Below, one piece after another: positions 22,014 through 34,186 of a stretch of 64,000 bases of DNA. Position 1 is the stretch's first letter. Each line of letters starts with the position of its first letter. The notes beneath the pieces are model-generated. The model searched no databases, was not told the DNA's origin, and saw only the letters and a program-made list of their open reading frames with translations. Origin of the DNA: Microvelia longipes (lineage: Eukaryota; Arthropoda; Insecta; Hemiptera; Veliidae); NCBI GenBank assembly GCA_018340805.1, contig JACMZG010001914.1, positions 14,928,504 through 14,992,503 of the forward strand, given 5' to 3'. The position numbers were made by a program, and so were the translations under genes.

Positions 22014-24258
22014 CAGTCAATGAAGCATAATACCTCCGATTTGCTTGCCTATCGATGGAATGACTTGAAAATTTGGAATTAGTCTTATCTCAACCTTAAC
22101 TTGAAAGGTGACATTGACCCACAGGGTGCTTTTTTCCTGGGGGGTGTTGCCACCCCATCTCGAGGGTGGAAATTTTTTCGGTCAAAATAACACCAGAAAT
22201 CGATTAATTGACTTATTTAAAGAAAAAAATGTAGTATGAAGTTTTTTCATAAAAGCAATACTTTCCGTGTTATTAGCGATTGAAAACTCCGAATTTTCCC
22301 GCGTTTTTTAACAATTTTTCGGCAATATCTTAAGAATTAAGCATTTTAGCGATAATTTTATAAGGAACAAAATTGTAGTAGATAAAAAAAACAAACAAAT
22401 CCCTTTTTGCAAAAGTACTTTCAGTGCAATAGTAAGCGAGATATTGGAGGTCGAATCCGGTTTTTTTTGTCCGTACTCATATCGGAGTATTCAAAGCCAT
22501 TTAGCAGGCAACAGATGTATTTTACGAATATGTCTATAGAGAGGTTTTTTATAGTGCCTGAAAAGACCTTTAAAATGAGCACTGTTAAAAGTCTTTTGAA
22601 CGCAAATTCGGTGATTTGTCATATAAAAACCAAGGACATTAAAATTTTTAAACAAAAAATGTATGAGTTTAGTAAGCACCATTTCCACCAAATAAAAAAT
22701 TAATCGTATCCCGTCAGAAGATTACTTTAATGTGATGATATCAATGAGATCATAGTGGTTTAGCCGGTTTGGAATGCATAATTTTCAAAAAAATTACGAT
22801 TTAAAGAAAATAATTTTTTTTCAAATTTTTCAAAAAAATGCCTTTTTCTTGATATTTTAAAGAAACAATGAAAGATACGCAAAAAATTAAGGAAATAAAA
22901 AATATAGGTATTTTTTTAACAAAAATTTTGGTTTTTTATTTTTTTCTGTCAGTTAAAAATTGACGGAGATGTGACTGTTCAAAGAGCACGCGGTAGTACA
23001 ATGACAACCTATTTTTAGCCCTTTGACCCTTCGCCATTTGAAAACGATGGGTTTTACACCATATGTTAATATAAAAAATTTTGTAGCTCTTTTAATTACC
23101 TTCAAAAATAGTTTTTGTAGATTGCGCTAACTTAAAAATTGTAGGAGTTATGGTCAAAATACGAAATGCTTTTTTTTTAATTTGGTAAAATTTAATTTTT
23201 CGGAGCACAAAAATTTCAGAGCAGAGTGAAATAAACGTAAATTGTATGTATGTATACGTATATATATGTACGTAAAACATATATGCTGTGGAGACAACTG
23301 CGAGAATAACCCTCTAATTGACCAAGAAGATCACGACAGCGACTCCGATGCTGAATAATGAACTTATGATTTTTGTAAAGTTGTATCCATTGATTTCTTG
23401 TACTAAAGTTATTGTTATGTTGCATTTAATAAATAATATATAATAAATTTATTATTTTCATTAAAAACCGATTAATTTAATTAATCGCATAAAATTAATT
23501 TTTTAAAAAATACATTTTGCAAATTAGGGATAGTTTTTAGGTGTTGAAAACTTTAAACAATTTAAATTCATGTACTAGAATATAAAATTACATGTGCTAT
23601 ATAATTAAATTGTATGACAATATTTTATGTAAAATATTCATAATGGTATGAAAATAAATTTTTAACATTATTTTAAACTTAGGGGTTGTTTTTAAGGGTT
23701 GAAAAGTTTAAACATTATGATAATCATCTTGAAAATGTGAAACGATATTAAAATCATTTTCAGTCATACATAAGTAATTTTTAATATTTTTTTAATATAG
23801 AGGTTGTTTTTTAAAATTGTACAGTTTTTTAAGGGTTGAAAGGGAGTAAAACATATCATAATGATGTTGGAGAACGTGAAACAATATTCACTCTGCATTT
23901 AAATAATTTTCAGTTATAAAAAAGTAATTTTTATTATTATTTTTAATGTATTATTATTTTTAAAAGTCGATTTGGGGGTTGTAAAATCATTTAAGGGTTG
24001 AAAAATGGTTCAGTATATAATAATCAAGTTAAGTAATAATAATAATTGTCACACATTTTGTTTTAACAAGTTAAAATGCCTAAATCTGAATGTTTTGATA
24101 TAGGGGTGGTTTTCACCCCTTAAAAATAAAAAGCACCCTACGGGCCAGTGTCACCTTTGAAGGTAAGGGTGAGATAAGCCTAATTCCAAATTTTCAGGTA
24201 AATCGGTTGATAGGCAAGCAAATCGGAGGTAAGGCTCGATTTTCATCTTCAATGACTG
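22014..24258. mobile_element. 2.2-kb DNA element with about 145-bp TIRs and TA flanks
   Basis: Left terminus CAGTCAATGAAG at 22014 and right terminus CTTCAATGACTG ending at 24258 are inverted copies flanked by TA. The arms continue for about 145 bp with shared blocks cctccgatttgcttgcctat, gaaaatttggaattag, aaaggtgacact, agggtgcttttt and ggggtg...ccacccc. CAGT starts and TA duplications fit the Tc1/mariner superfamily, but no transposase is encoded. The 98-codon frame at 22407-22703 is unrecognised. The right half (23530-24010) contains diverged 120-170-bp direct repeats marked by ggttgtttttaagggttgaaa. The symmetry extends three bases beyond TA (atag/ctat), so the exact end is uncertain. Confidence 0.75.
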
Positions 24259-24379
24259 TACTATAAATATTAATAGAAATCTAAGCTCGCCCCTTCTCTT
24301 TAAATTTTTGGCTTGATTTTTTTATAGTATTTAGACTGAATATATAGAACAAGTGATAGTAACCTAAAAATACATAAAC

Positions 24380-25150
24380 AAAAATCAGGTACGGGGCACC
24401 TCAGAACTTTTCGACATCACTTCGGATTTACTACGCTCTTCCTCCCTAATACGGACTCGCTTCGCTCGTCCTCAGAATATACAATCCGCCACATTTTTAT
24501 TGCAGCATGTTTTCGGACTCGCTGCACTCGTCCTTAGATAGTAAATGCACCCGTTTCATTCTCAGCGTTCACCCATACAGCACTGACCACGCTCAATGCT
24601 GTTTAACTATTATGATTCTACAAAAAACATGCATATACTTGTTGTATTAAAACGAAACTTAGTGTATTTATTACGTGAAGGTATATACTTATACCAAATT
24701 TTAACTAAATGGATTGTTTTTCGATTTTTACAAGTTTTTAAAAAAATGTACAAAAGTCATTTGATAAAAATTAAACTAATGCTGATAATGAAATGAAACT
24801 TAGCACATATGTTATTCTTATACATACCTACATGCGGGACAAATCTCAATATAATTGCATGATTTTTTAGCGTTTTATGATTTTCAAAATGTTTGCTGTC
24901 GTAATTGCGGGTTAATAACGTCATAAAAAATATTTTCCGGATAGCACAACTACAGCGGTAGACTGATTTTTGTACAAAGGTTCAACTCTCTACTAGAAAT
25001 ACACTAGGAGCTGCGATGATAACAGATACGATACATACACACACATACAGACAGACAATTTTGTAAAACCACTCAGGAGGTATTAAAAACGCCTGAAACG
25101 GATAGTTCCGGTAACATCCCCGTTTTGGATTTTTTTGCAAACACAATACT
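24380..25150 (+). mobile_element. R1 dispersed repeat, full-length forward copy
   Basis: In order: aaatcaggtacggggcacctc, tactacgctcttcctcc, gactcgcttcgctcgtcctcag (24445), a second copy of that motif (24513), cattctcagcg and gaccacgctcaatgctg. Then come a run of aaaacgaaactta, ctaatgctgataatgaaatgaaactt, attgcgggttaataacgtca, gatagcacaactacagcggtagactg, acacatacagacagac and the end tttttgcaaacacaatactttt. Length about 770 bp. No coding frame. Used with 34187-34990 as the reference for R1. Confidence 0.85.
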
Positions 25151-25159
25151 TTTATTTAA

Positions 25160-25161
25160 TC

Positions 25162-25232
<71 letters not shown>
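25160..25232. repeat. (TA)n microsatellite
   Basis: About 70 bp of TA with one aa slip, between the end of R1 and the 140-bp array. Confidence 0.95.
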
Positions 25233-25237
<5 letters not shown>

Positions 25238-25790
25238 AGTTAACACTTTGGTTGCTTATAACTTGAAACTACTTAAAGGATCTAGACAAAAGTTTAAACT
25301 TAGACTTATCTTATATCAGGAGTCATAAACTATGCCAGATCTTGATCAGTGCTAAAATAACAGATGGGTATTAGTGTAAAAATTCTTTTTTGAGTGCTTA
25401 TAGCTCGGAATCTTATTGATAGATCTTGACTAAACTTTAAACTTAAAATGCTCATAGGTCTGAGTAGTCACCTTTTAAATCTTATCGGGACACGTTCGAA
25501 AATAATACGGGTTTAGTGCAACACTAAATTTTAAGTCCTTACAGATCTAATAGATGGATCTTGACTAAACTCTACGCTTAAAGAACTCATAGGTCATATT
25601 GACCACATTATATGTTTCAACGAAATTCCTTCACAACTAACAATAGGGGATTAGTGTTAAAAATAAGTTTTAAATACTTAAATATCGGAATCTATTATGC
25701 AACTTAACTAAACTTTAAAATTAGACTCATGGGTCAGAAAGAACATATTTTATGACTCATCAGAATCCGTTCTCAAATAACCACAAGGTT
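25238..25790. repeat. Diverged 140-bp tandem repeat, about four units
   Basis: The sub-motif gcttata/ccttaca/acttaaa with following cggaatct and ttgactaaactttaa recurs near 25250, 25392, 25533 and 25672 (spacing 139-142). A second marker, ggggattagtgt/gggtattagtgt with aaaaat, keeps the same spacing. Units differ by perhaps a quarter of positions, so this is an old array. Confidence 0.75.
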
Positions 25791-26504
25791 TCTTCTGAAT
25801 GAAACCCTGTTTATTATTAAACGTAGTAAGTGTAGTAGTGAAAACACAGGATAGCCAACATTCTTGGTTTAATATGTGTGTAGTTGTTCTTCACATATTA
25901 AGCCACTGTTGTTGTGGGAGTCTTGCCAAAAGTTAAAGCGGTAAATAAACCCTTCGATAAGATGACGTAATAAAGTTTAGGCGACCTTTAGCTGGATACG
26001 CTCCAAGTAGTGACTGATCGAGGGGCTTTACATTTAGTTTTTAATGGGCTTGTAAAAAAGGAAACGATGAATAGAAGGGAAAAGTAGAATAGAAAAATAG
26101 ATGAATCAGAAGTGGGATTTTCCCCTCGTAGTGATGCTGCATGCAACAAGTTATTGCACAATATAATTCCAAACTCTTTGTAAAAACAATAAGTATTACT
26201 TGTAAACACAGAAATGAAAAAAATAAATAACACTTAATTCTGATTTTACATACAAAACACTTTATAATATATTATTAACTATACGTATAATAAAAAAATA
26301 CCCATTTTAGGGCCTTTCCGTCTGTCAGAGTATTTACCTTGTGGGAAACATCTCCGGTGGGTTGCTTGCACTATTGTCAAAGTGATAATTAATGTTGGCG
26401 ATAATTGTTTTAATACAAATACTATTCATATAAATTTGCATAGCCCGGGCTGCGAATCCCTGAACTTTCGGTGTCGCAATCGAGTGATTATATGATCATA
26501 TTTT

Positions 26505-26665
26505 CGTCTTCTCACATATTGTTTGTATTTTTAACATTCTACTATATAAGTTACTGTAGTTTTGTGCTTATTTTATTGTATTTATAAGCGTAGGTGATCA
26601 GGTTACTTTTTCGATGTTTCAAAAATTAACCTATAGGGCCACTCTAGTTATTACATCTCTATGAA
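26505..26665 (+). mobile_element. F2 family fragment (centre)
   Basis: cacatattgtttgtatttttaac, tatataagttactgtag, gatcaggttactttttcgatgtttcaaaaattaacc and acatctctatga match 14225-14400 in order. TIR ends are missing. Confidence 0.65.
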
Positions 26666-26946
26666 ATAAAGCTAATATCTATAGGAAAGTTGTAAGTAAT
26701 AAATGCATAAAAGTAGATGGAACTTTAAAATTGATTTAAAGTGATAAAAGTATAAACATTGCAAACAAAATTAGTGTAAGATTCTTAGAATTGTAATAAT
26801 AATAAAATAAATGACCGGTTTGGATATCAAGGATTTCAGGTTTAAAGGGTAGAATATCATTCCTGCTAGCTAGCCCCTATGTAACTTAGAGCTTGGTTTT
26901 ATCTTGTGTGTGTTAGACCCTGTGTATCTAAATAATGTAATTTTTG

Positions 26947-27330
26947 TTAGTGTTGGTTTACGACTATGACTGCAAGGCAAAGGAAAACAGTCGTTTTCAT
27001 TATTAAATTCTCGAGCATGTTATTCTTTCCTGGGAAAACAAGTTTATAACATGTTTCCTTTAAAAGTAATTTAAACGGGTCAAGTGAAAAGCAGGTATGA
27101 AAATCGAGTTGAAAATACCTCCGAACTTCAGAACAATGGATAAAGACCAGGCTGGCAAAGCTTTCGATAACATAATGCAGTTTGCAATGGAATATAGTTA
27201 TATGGGAGGTCCTGCATAGTTCTTTGCACTTACAAAATCTTTCATTATCAATTGATGTTACATAATTAAGGCAAGAAGTAAAGTTATATATAAACCAAGT
27301 TGGAAAACTAAAGCGATTTCTTTCTGACAT
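26947..27330 (-). CDS. Unrecognised open frame, about 127 codons from an internal Met
   Basis: This is the longest non-repetitive open frame in the window. The full frame is 143 codons to 27378, but its first part is read from the (TATG)/(TA) microsatellite, so the Met at about 27330 (MSERNRFSFPTWFIYNF) is the only sensible start. The peptide is Cys- and His-rich (CKCKELC) and ends with a hydrophobic stretch (TTVFLCLAVIVV). No family is recognised, no splice sites were sought successfully, and AT-rich DNA can give such a frame by chance. Kept only as a low-confidence hypothetical. Confidence 0.15.
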   Translation of the reverse strand: MSERNRFSFPTWFIYNFTSCLNYVTSIDNERFCKCKELCRTSHITIFHCKLHYVIESFASLVFIHCSEVRRYFQLDFHTCFSLDPFKLLLKETCYKLVFPGKNNMLENLIMKTTVFLCLAVIVVNQH

Positions 27331-27361
27331 GGCCTGTAGTACACATATAAATAAATATACA

Positions 27362-27364
27362 TAC

Positions 27365-27433
<69 letters not shown>
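27362..27433. repeat. (CATA)n/(TA)n microsatellite
   Basis: Four catacata units run into about 55 bp of TA. It creates the YIYIYI frame on the minus strand. Confidence 0.95.
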
Positions 27434-27434
<1 letters not shown>

Positions 27435-27436
<2 letters not shown>

Positions 27437-27800
27437 ACACGCTAGAAGAACGGATACACGCTATCTTTTGAACGAATCAAATTAGGTACAAAAACCAACC
27501 TTAGGGAGGACACGAACTTTATTGACAACCAGGTGGTTGTGACGTCATTAACACGGTTTGCTGAGTCAGTAAAATTTTTAATAAATCGGCCAAATGCAAA
27601 GTTATTGTTTTTCGTCGGGATAAAGGTCATTATATAAGTTTTCTGGGGCGCTGAATCAAATGAAACTGGTCCGAAATCAATACAACCACTTTAAGTGACC
27701 AAAAAATCGAAAAAACATAATAAATTACGGGAAACCAAAATGATAGTCGATTTAAAATTAAATTTCTAGTGGGGTGTCGTTTCAACGTATTTTGGGCCTA
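27435..27800 (+). mobile_element. R3 dispersed repeat, copy 1
   Basis: Shares with 60750-61230, in order, caggtggttgtgacgtcatta, tgctgagtcagtaaaa / ctgattaagcaaaa, the gggataaaggt / gggaaaaagtt block, gctgaatcaaatgaaactggt, gacca accac-type ccactttaagtgaccaaaaa, and gggaaaccaaaatgatagtcg. TGACGTCA lies at 27540-27547. No coding frame and no clear ends. Confidence 0.6.
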
Positions 27801-28704
27801 GAATATTTTAAATGAAAATATTAACCTTAGTTTATTGTTACTTTGCTTAAAACACCAGGTGTTATTACATACTTGCTGTTAAGCGAACTTTTCATTATAA
27901 GGTCAAGTGTAACCAAAATTATTCGAAATTAAGGTTTGGGATATCAAAATTAAATTATAAGGAAATTATCATGATATCCCTAACCAGATTTATAATTTAA
28001 TTTTTTTTTTTGTATAAATACTACAAAATTTTGATAACCTTTTTATTAATGGGAAATTAAAAGAAAAAAGTTTTTCAGTTGCATTAAATTGATTTTTTTT
28101 AAATTAATTATCTAGCTCGATTGAAGAATATTAAAACATTATTTCGACTTTTTATTATTTTCCCCTGATTGATTTTCATCAAAAAGTTCATTTTTTGTTT
28201 AAAATATTAGAGAAGAAAATATTCTGAAGTAAATGACCCGGTAACTGAAAGAAGAAAAAAACTTTCATTGAAAATTTCGTTAAAACTTTAGAAAAAAAAC
28301 TTGGAGCTTTAAAAAATACTAACCCTTTAAATTACTAAGAAAAGCGGGAAATTAATTTTCATGAAAATAACTGGAGATGAGTGAAAGGGTTAGAATAATA
28401 GATTAACACAAGGATTTTCTTCAAAAGCTAAAAACAAAAGATATTCTAAAGATAAACTAATGTTTTTTAATTTGATTTGATTTTTTGGAATACAAATTTG
28501 GGAATTTTAACAATCTCTTCAAGCTTGGTTTTTGTACCGAAATTTGGATTAAAGAGAACACTATAGTACGACACATGGTTAAATTTAGTTGACAGCATGA
28601 GAAAATAGTGTTGAGGAACCAATAAGGTTCAAAACCTGACAGAACAACAGGCGTCTAACGATATTGCTTTAAATCCTTTAATAACTCTAAGAAGCATTTT
28701 ACGC

Positions 28705-29205
28705 TGAACACTTCTGTGTGTGCGTGTGTCTGTTATAACCGTAGCTCCTGTGTATAAAAGCTACAGAGTTTAAACCTCGTACACAAATCAGTCTACCACT
28801 GTAGTTCGAAAATATTTTTTATGACATCATTGACCCCCAATAATAACTCAGCGAAAATTTCTCGGAAAAATGATGCGATCGGATTGAGATTTTGCACGCA
28901 TCTGGTTATGTATTAGACTAACATAAGTGCCAAGTTTCATCTCATTATCAGCATATAAAGGTATACCTTTACTTAATAAATAAGTACATTATGTTTCGTT
29001 TCAATGCCACAAGTATATTCATGATTTTGGTTGAATCATAAAAATTAAACAAAATTAAGCGTGGTCAGTGTTGTATGGGTGACCGCTGAGAATGATACAG
29101 ATGCATTTACTACCTGAGGACGAGCGAAGCGAGTCCAAAGCAGGTAGGACGAACGTAGGGAATCCGATGTGATGATAAAAAGTTCCGAGGCAACCCGCAC
29201 CCGAT
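28705..29205 (-). mobile_element. R1 dispersed repeat, reverse copy
   Basis: Runs from the TG-rich end (tgtgtgtgcgtgtgtctgtta) through gtagctcctgtgta, aatcagtctaccactgtag, acatcattgacccccaataat, ttcatctcattatcagca, gcgtggtcagtg and gacgagcgaagcgagtcc (29114-29131) to cccgcacccgatttt. The middle is slightly shortened. Confidence 0.8.
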
Positions 29206-30099
29206 TTTTTAAAAATAAAATCTAACTACTTAGAATTTCTTTTACATGGTGGATGAATAAAAAAATATTAAAAGATATTGTATGTCAAGCAAGATTTCAC
29301 AGTCTTGTGAAAATCAGGACAATGGCTGAATAATTTCCATATATTGTTATCATTTTGATGTATGTTGAATAATGCAACACTCTGTAGAATATTTTGTTGT
29401 GCTATTTTTGGTCTCTCAGATATGAAGTATATACTTAAATGAAAAGTACGTAATTGCTGCGGACTTCAAAATATTGTTTCCAGGAGGGTTGCACACAAAT
29501 TTTAATTACTTTTTACTTGTGGATGTAGTTTAGTTAGAAAAACTTAAACCATGGTTTGTGGGTTTAAATGAGTTGTCAATTATTTTGTCTGTTGAACTTT
29601 AGTTATAATTAAACTCATAATAGAGTTTGGCTTTAGTTTGTTCTTATAACTTTTGGCGCAATGGCTTAAATTTTAGCAAATTTTCGAAAGGAAAATTTAG
29701 TTTATGAGATTAAGGTTCAATTATTCTATAATTATAATAAATTATTGTTATAATTATTAAGGTTAAATTAAAGGTTTATATTTAATGTCAAATTTACATG
29801 ATTATTCTGACGTATTTCGTCGAAAAGTTGGTAGCTCGAATGTTTTTTTAAAGAATGCTCTGGTCTCGAAAGGTTCACTTCCACCATTCATAATTTCCTG
29901 CTAACTTTGAAAATAAAATGTAGGTATCATTTCCTACCACTTTTAGTTCTTTACGAATGCAACCTAACATTATAATAATTTTTATAATAAACGAGCAAAT
30001 CAGCGAACACATTAACATAAATTGAAAATAAATATTATTCATTATCTATTAGTAACAATCATATCATTCTTATCAAGTCTCGAGAGCCAAGTTGAATGT

Positions 30100-30585
30100 G
30101 AAATATTTTTGAAATCCTGGTACAAAAATATTTCATTGTTTTTCAGTGCTAAAAATCGGATTGATTTTTAGCACGCATGTGACTGTATAAGACTAACATA
30201 TGTGCTAAGTTTCATCCCATTATTAGCATTAGTTAAATTTTTATTGTTTGACTTGTGTACGTTTTTTAAAAAATTGTAAAGAATTATAAAATGGTCCAAT
30301 GGAGTTGAAATTGAGTACAAGGGTATATTATTACCTAATAAATAAGTAAATTAAGTTCGTTTCAATGCGACAAGTATATCCATGATTTTTGTTCAATCAT
30401 AAAAAAAAATTAAGGAGAATTGAACGTGGTCAGTTCTGTATGGGTGGCCGCTGAGAATGATACGGTTGCATTTACTATCTGAAGACGAGCGAAGCAAGTC
30501 AAATGGCATGTTGGAGTATAAATTTGGTGAACTGTTTGCCTGAGGACGAGCGAAGCGAGTCCGAAGAAGGGTCAAAAACTGAATG
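30100..30585 (-). mobile_element. R1 dispersed repeat, reverse copy lacking its TG-rich end
   Basis: Begins in the acgcatgtgactgtata block and contains ctaagtttcatcccattattagc, gaacgtggtcagt, ctgagaatgatacgg, gacgagcgaagcaagtc (30484) and gacgagcgaagcgagtcc (30544). A private 12-bp hairpin, gtgctaaaaatc / gatttttagcac, lies at 30146-30174 and is not seen at the matching place in other copies. Confidence 0.7.
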
Positions 30586-30599
30586 TTTTTTATCAAAAG

Positions 30600-32640
30600 T
30601 TTACTAATATTGAGCAATAAAACTAAAAATATGGCTACCTGACTCAGAACAACAGTTTTTAATCGCAAACATGCTTATGCTGCGTAGAGGCCTTCGACCT
30701 TTTGTTCATTGTAAAGATTTTTCCTAATAAAGTGTGTAATATGTTTATTTATCTCATTAAACAATATGTAATAATCCAAAATTCTGTCATTGACAAATTG
30801 GTTTACTCTAATGCTTTATAAAAAGAAATTAAAACTTTAAATGATAAACGAGATATCGTGTTTTAAAATCTTCATTACCGCAGAACACCTGCTTAGTGTC
30901 TTCATGAATTGCTCCTCGGTATGACAAGTTTCATTAGCATATTTAATAAAGCAACGTGTCGCAATAGCTATGAATCTCTTTCCATTTGAACTAAATTCAT
31001 CGTCAGACATAGCTGCTTGTCTAATGTTTATACCTTCCCACTCAATACAAACATTTATTAATCTAGATCTTTATTACGTGCTTATAGATAAATAAAAAGT
31101 AATTAAAATAGTAGTTTATGCTTAATTATTAATATTTCGTGTTATTTCCAATTCATCGAAGATGTTAACATCAGATTTTACTAGAGTGAAAATATATATG
31201 ACGATCACAGCAAGGCGATAAACAACCAATATAAAACTCCATTTCTTTTGGCCGCTTCGGGACTTACTATGGCTGTGTTGTAGACAACAGTGGCACTGGG
31301 TCCTTGCAAATAGTCTTGTTGCAATTTATCGTATTATAGTTTCGCAAGTGCATAATGCTATGTTGTTAGTGAATTTTCACACACGTTCCATGTGCGAATT
31401 TCCAATGGAATTCCACATGTGGTGGTCTAAACCCAAGATTTGTTATAAAAATTATATATTTTAGACTATAAAATCGAATCTAATGCTGATCAATTTTTTC
31501 ACTTAATTTTGCTATATTCGTCGTGCTTGTTTTATACAGTTTATGTGTACTTTTAGCTCAATTTGATAAATTTCTGCTTTTCGAGAATTTTTGAAATTTT
31601 TCCTAGTCATTTTGCGGGTTAACGTTATACATGTTACATAAACAATAGGATTACGTACTTATTTTATGATTGAATTTTTTACCAAAGTTTAATCTAACCT
31701 CCTCCTTTCCACCATGACACCAATCTAACCTTATATTTTATTTCGAAATTTGCTAAAAAAATATTTATCATCATGCTTGCGTATATTTTAAGTGAATTTT
31801 AATCTAATCATTTCCTTTACTTTTCGAGAGCGTATAAACACATCAATGTACTTTATTAAAATTATTATTTTTGAATAATAATTGAATTCAAGTTGGTTTT
31901 AGGTAAAAAAACTAATTGATAAATATTTATTGATACTTAGTATATGAGAACTCTTAAATAGATCCCAATAGCTAAACAGTATGATTTTGTACAAATTCAC
32001 AGAAAATAAAACCTGACAATTTTATTTTCTAATAAATTACTTCTTTTGTTCTTTTATGTATAAATTAGTTGTTCATTTAATTTTAATTAAGATAAATTTG
32101 AATCTGAAAAAAGTCTGTAGATATGAAAATAACAGTACTATCTTTTTCCTCTATTTTATGGTAATAACACTAGCTTGAATAAATTTTCTTATTTTATTAA
32201 CTGCTTTTTTAAAATTCCTATTTGATTGCTAAATAAAACTTTTCTGAAAAGGGTCTTAAAAATTAAATAAATTTCATTACTATCGCTTGCAATAAATCTA
32301 ATAATAAAATTACTCATAACATTAAATCAGGTTCAAAGATAACTCTTAACTTAACCCTGGAGTATATATCGGATATTATTCAAAGGCTGTGCTAGAAATC
32401 ACGTACGCAGCTCTACTATCGAATTACAAGTAATATAAAATCAAAATGTCGATCATGTAGGACTTATGCACATAATACCTCTACAGTTCGATACATATAC
32501 CTGTAAAATATTTCATGGAAATGTTTCCTGTCTTTATTGTATGCAATATGAAGGAAAAATATATTTCTTCAGTAGTTCTTAGCGAATTTTTGAAAAACAA
32601 TTAGCTTATGAGTTTTTGAATGAGGGGGACTCACGGACGA
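30600..32640. other. AT-rich DNA, no feature recognised
   Basis: No repeat family from this window, no RNA-like fold and no exon-like frame was recognised on either strand. Confidence 0.4.
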
Positions 32641-32641
32641 A

Positions 32642-32642
<1 letters not shown>

Positions 32643-32713
<71 letters not shown>
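32643..32713. repeat. (TA)n microsatellite
   Basis: About 70 bp of uninterrupted TA. Confidence 0.97.
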
Positions 32714-32719
<6 letters not shown>

Positions 32720-32890
32720 GTATATACACTCACGATAACTTTCATGGATCCAAATGAAACTTGGTAAAAAAAATCAACCTTGCCAATGTCCAGAACCCTA
32801 TTGTTTATGAAATATGTGTGACGTCATTAACTCGCAATAATGACCCCATAAACATATCAAAAAATTTCAAATCTTCATATAGTAGAATTC
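32720..32890 (+). mobile_element. R3/R1-like repeat fragment
   Basis: acttggtaaaaaaaatcaacc and atgtgtgacgtcattaactcgcaataatgacc resemble both R3 (27.5 kb) and the central part of R1. TGACGTCA is at 32819-32826. It runs directly into the Penelope RT remnant, and its translation forms the meaningless N-terminal part of the open frame starting at 32761. Confidence 0.45.
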
Positions 32891-32929
32891 AAAAAATGAG
32901 CGCTAGAAGAGTTCTTCATAATCAGAGTA

Positions 32930-33215
32930 ATAACATAAGTCTCTCCACTGGTGTCATAAACTTCACATATGAAATAGAACAAAACGGACGTCTACACTAC
33001 CTTGATCTTACTGTTATTAGAAAGGAGGATAACTCATTGAGATTAGAGATATAGCGAAAACCTACAGCAACCGATATGGTCATTCACGGTGCCTCAGTTC
33101 ATCCTTGGTCGCATAAAATGGCTGCACTCAATTTTATGGTCCATCGCCTCATCCATTACCCCTTAGACCAGGATGCTTATGAGAAAGAGCTTATTATGCT
33201 TATGAAAAGTTTTAT
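32930..33215 (+). pseudogene. Penelope-like element reverse transcriptase remnant
   Basis: One frame reads INFTYEIEQNGRLHYLDLTV, then RKEDNSLRLEI, then a TAG stop at 33052-33054, then RKPTATDMVIHGASVHPWSHK, MAALNFMVHRLIHYPL and QDAYEKEL. This is the C-terminal part of the RT of Penelope-like elements: a LpFLDvxV motif, then YRKPTxTDxxxhxxSxHPxxxK, then the thumb. The stop sits exactly where the Tyr of YRKPT is expected, a single-base nonsense change, and the frame continues beyond it. Upstream RT motifs and the GIY-YIG endonuclease are absent, so it is a 5'-truncated, dead copy. Confidence 0.85.
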
Positions 33216-33954
33216 TTTATTATCTGAATTAGTTCTGGTCTTCTGGTTTTATGGATTGACATATGAATTTCAAACAAAACAATGTCATTGACATAATGTA
33301 AACAAATAAAGTTTTTTCTCTGATACAATTAAAAATTGGCTTATATCGAGGCAGTATGCCACTTATATAAACCGGTAATATGACGAACTGATAACTTAGA
33401 ACAACCATGTGGTCGCGATGCAGCCACAATACGGATCGTAGCGACAGAGAGGCAGAAGGCCTTTTGTATTATTTTCTCTTTTAACAAATAATTCTATGAC
33501 TTTTTACTTCTTAGTAAATATAAGGTTAAAAAAGGAACATATATAACAATATCATAAATTTGTAGATTCACTCTATATTTACTCAATATATACATATTCT
33601 TAGTTCTGGACTCGGTTATAAACATTTTATTATAGATTTATAGTTTTTTTATAGTTTTTTCTTCTTTGCAGTACAAAAGGGATTCAGAATTCTAGATAAA
33701 CAGGTCCTTTTTGCTCTTATATTTTATTTCTGACCCTTCCAAGTGGTTAAAAAAGCTTCTCGATAGTGAGGACATGTTTTATAGATTTGAACTCACCCCA
33801 TTTAACGTTATCTGGTCAATTACGTTGTCTCAAATATCATTTTTTGGACAAATAACGTTTTATACTTGAAATTCGCACAGAAATTAAGTTATGCTTCAAT
33901 ACATGCTCTGATAAAATGCTCCAATTAATGATTATATAACAAAATTCAAAGCTC

Positions 33955-34130
33955 TTCCTTAGAACTTTTCTTCACCATATCGAATTTATCCTTACAATTC
34001 TCATCGAGCTCATTCAGACTTGCTCAACGGTTACCCATCTAGGTACTGACCTCGCTCGGTGTGGTTTAAGAGTAGTGATCTATCAAAAACTCCAGATATT
34101 CTAGGCGTAATGGAATTAATTATATAAAGA
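33955..34130 (+). mobile_element. R1 fragment, strongly diverged
   Basis: ttagaacttttcttcaccatatcgaattt, gctcattcagacttgctcaac, ggttacccatctaggtactgacctcgctc follow the R1 5' half in order but with many changes. The gcttcgc core is lost. Confidence 0.5.
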
Positions 34131-34186
34131 TACACACCCGGGTCAAATTTTAATTGAGTTAGTTTATTTTTCGATGTTTATCTATG

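Noticed and set aside
32761..32890. N-terminal part of the 97-codon frame as part of the Penelope protein
   Set aside because: That DNA belongs to the R3/R1-like repeat; protein similarity begins only near 32930.
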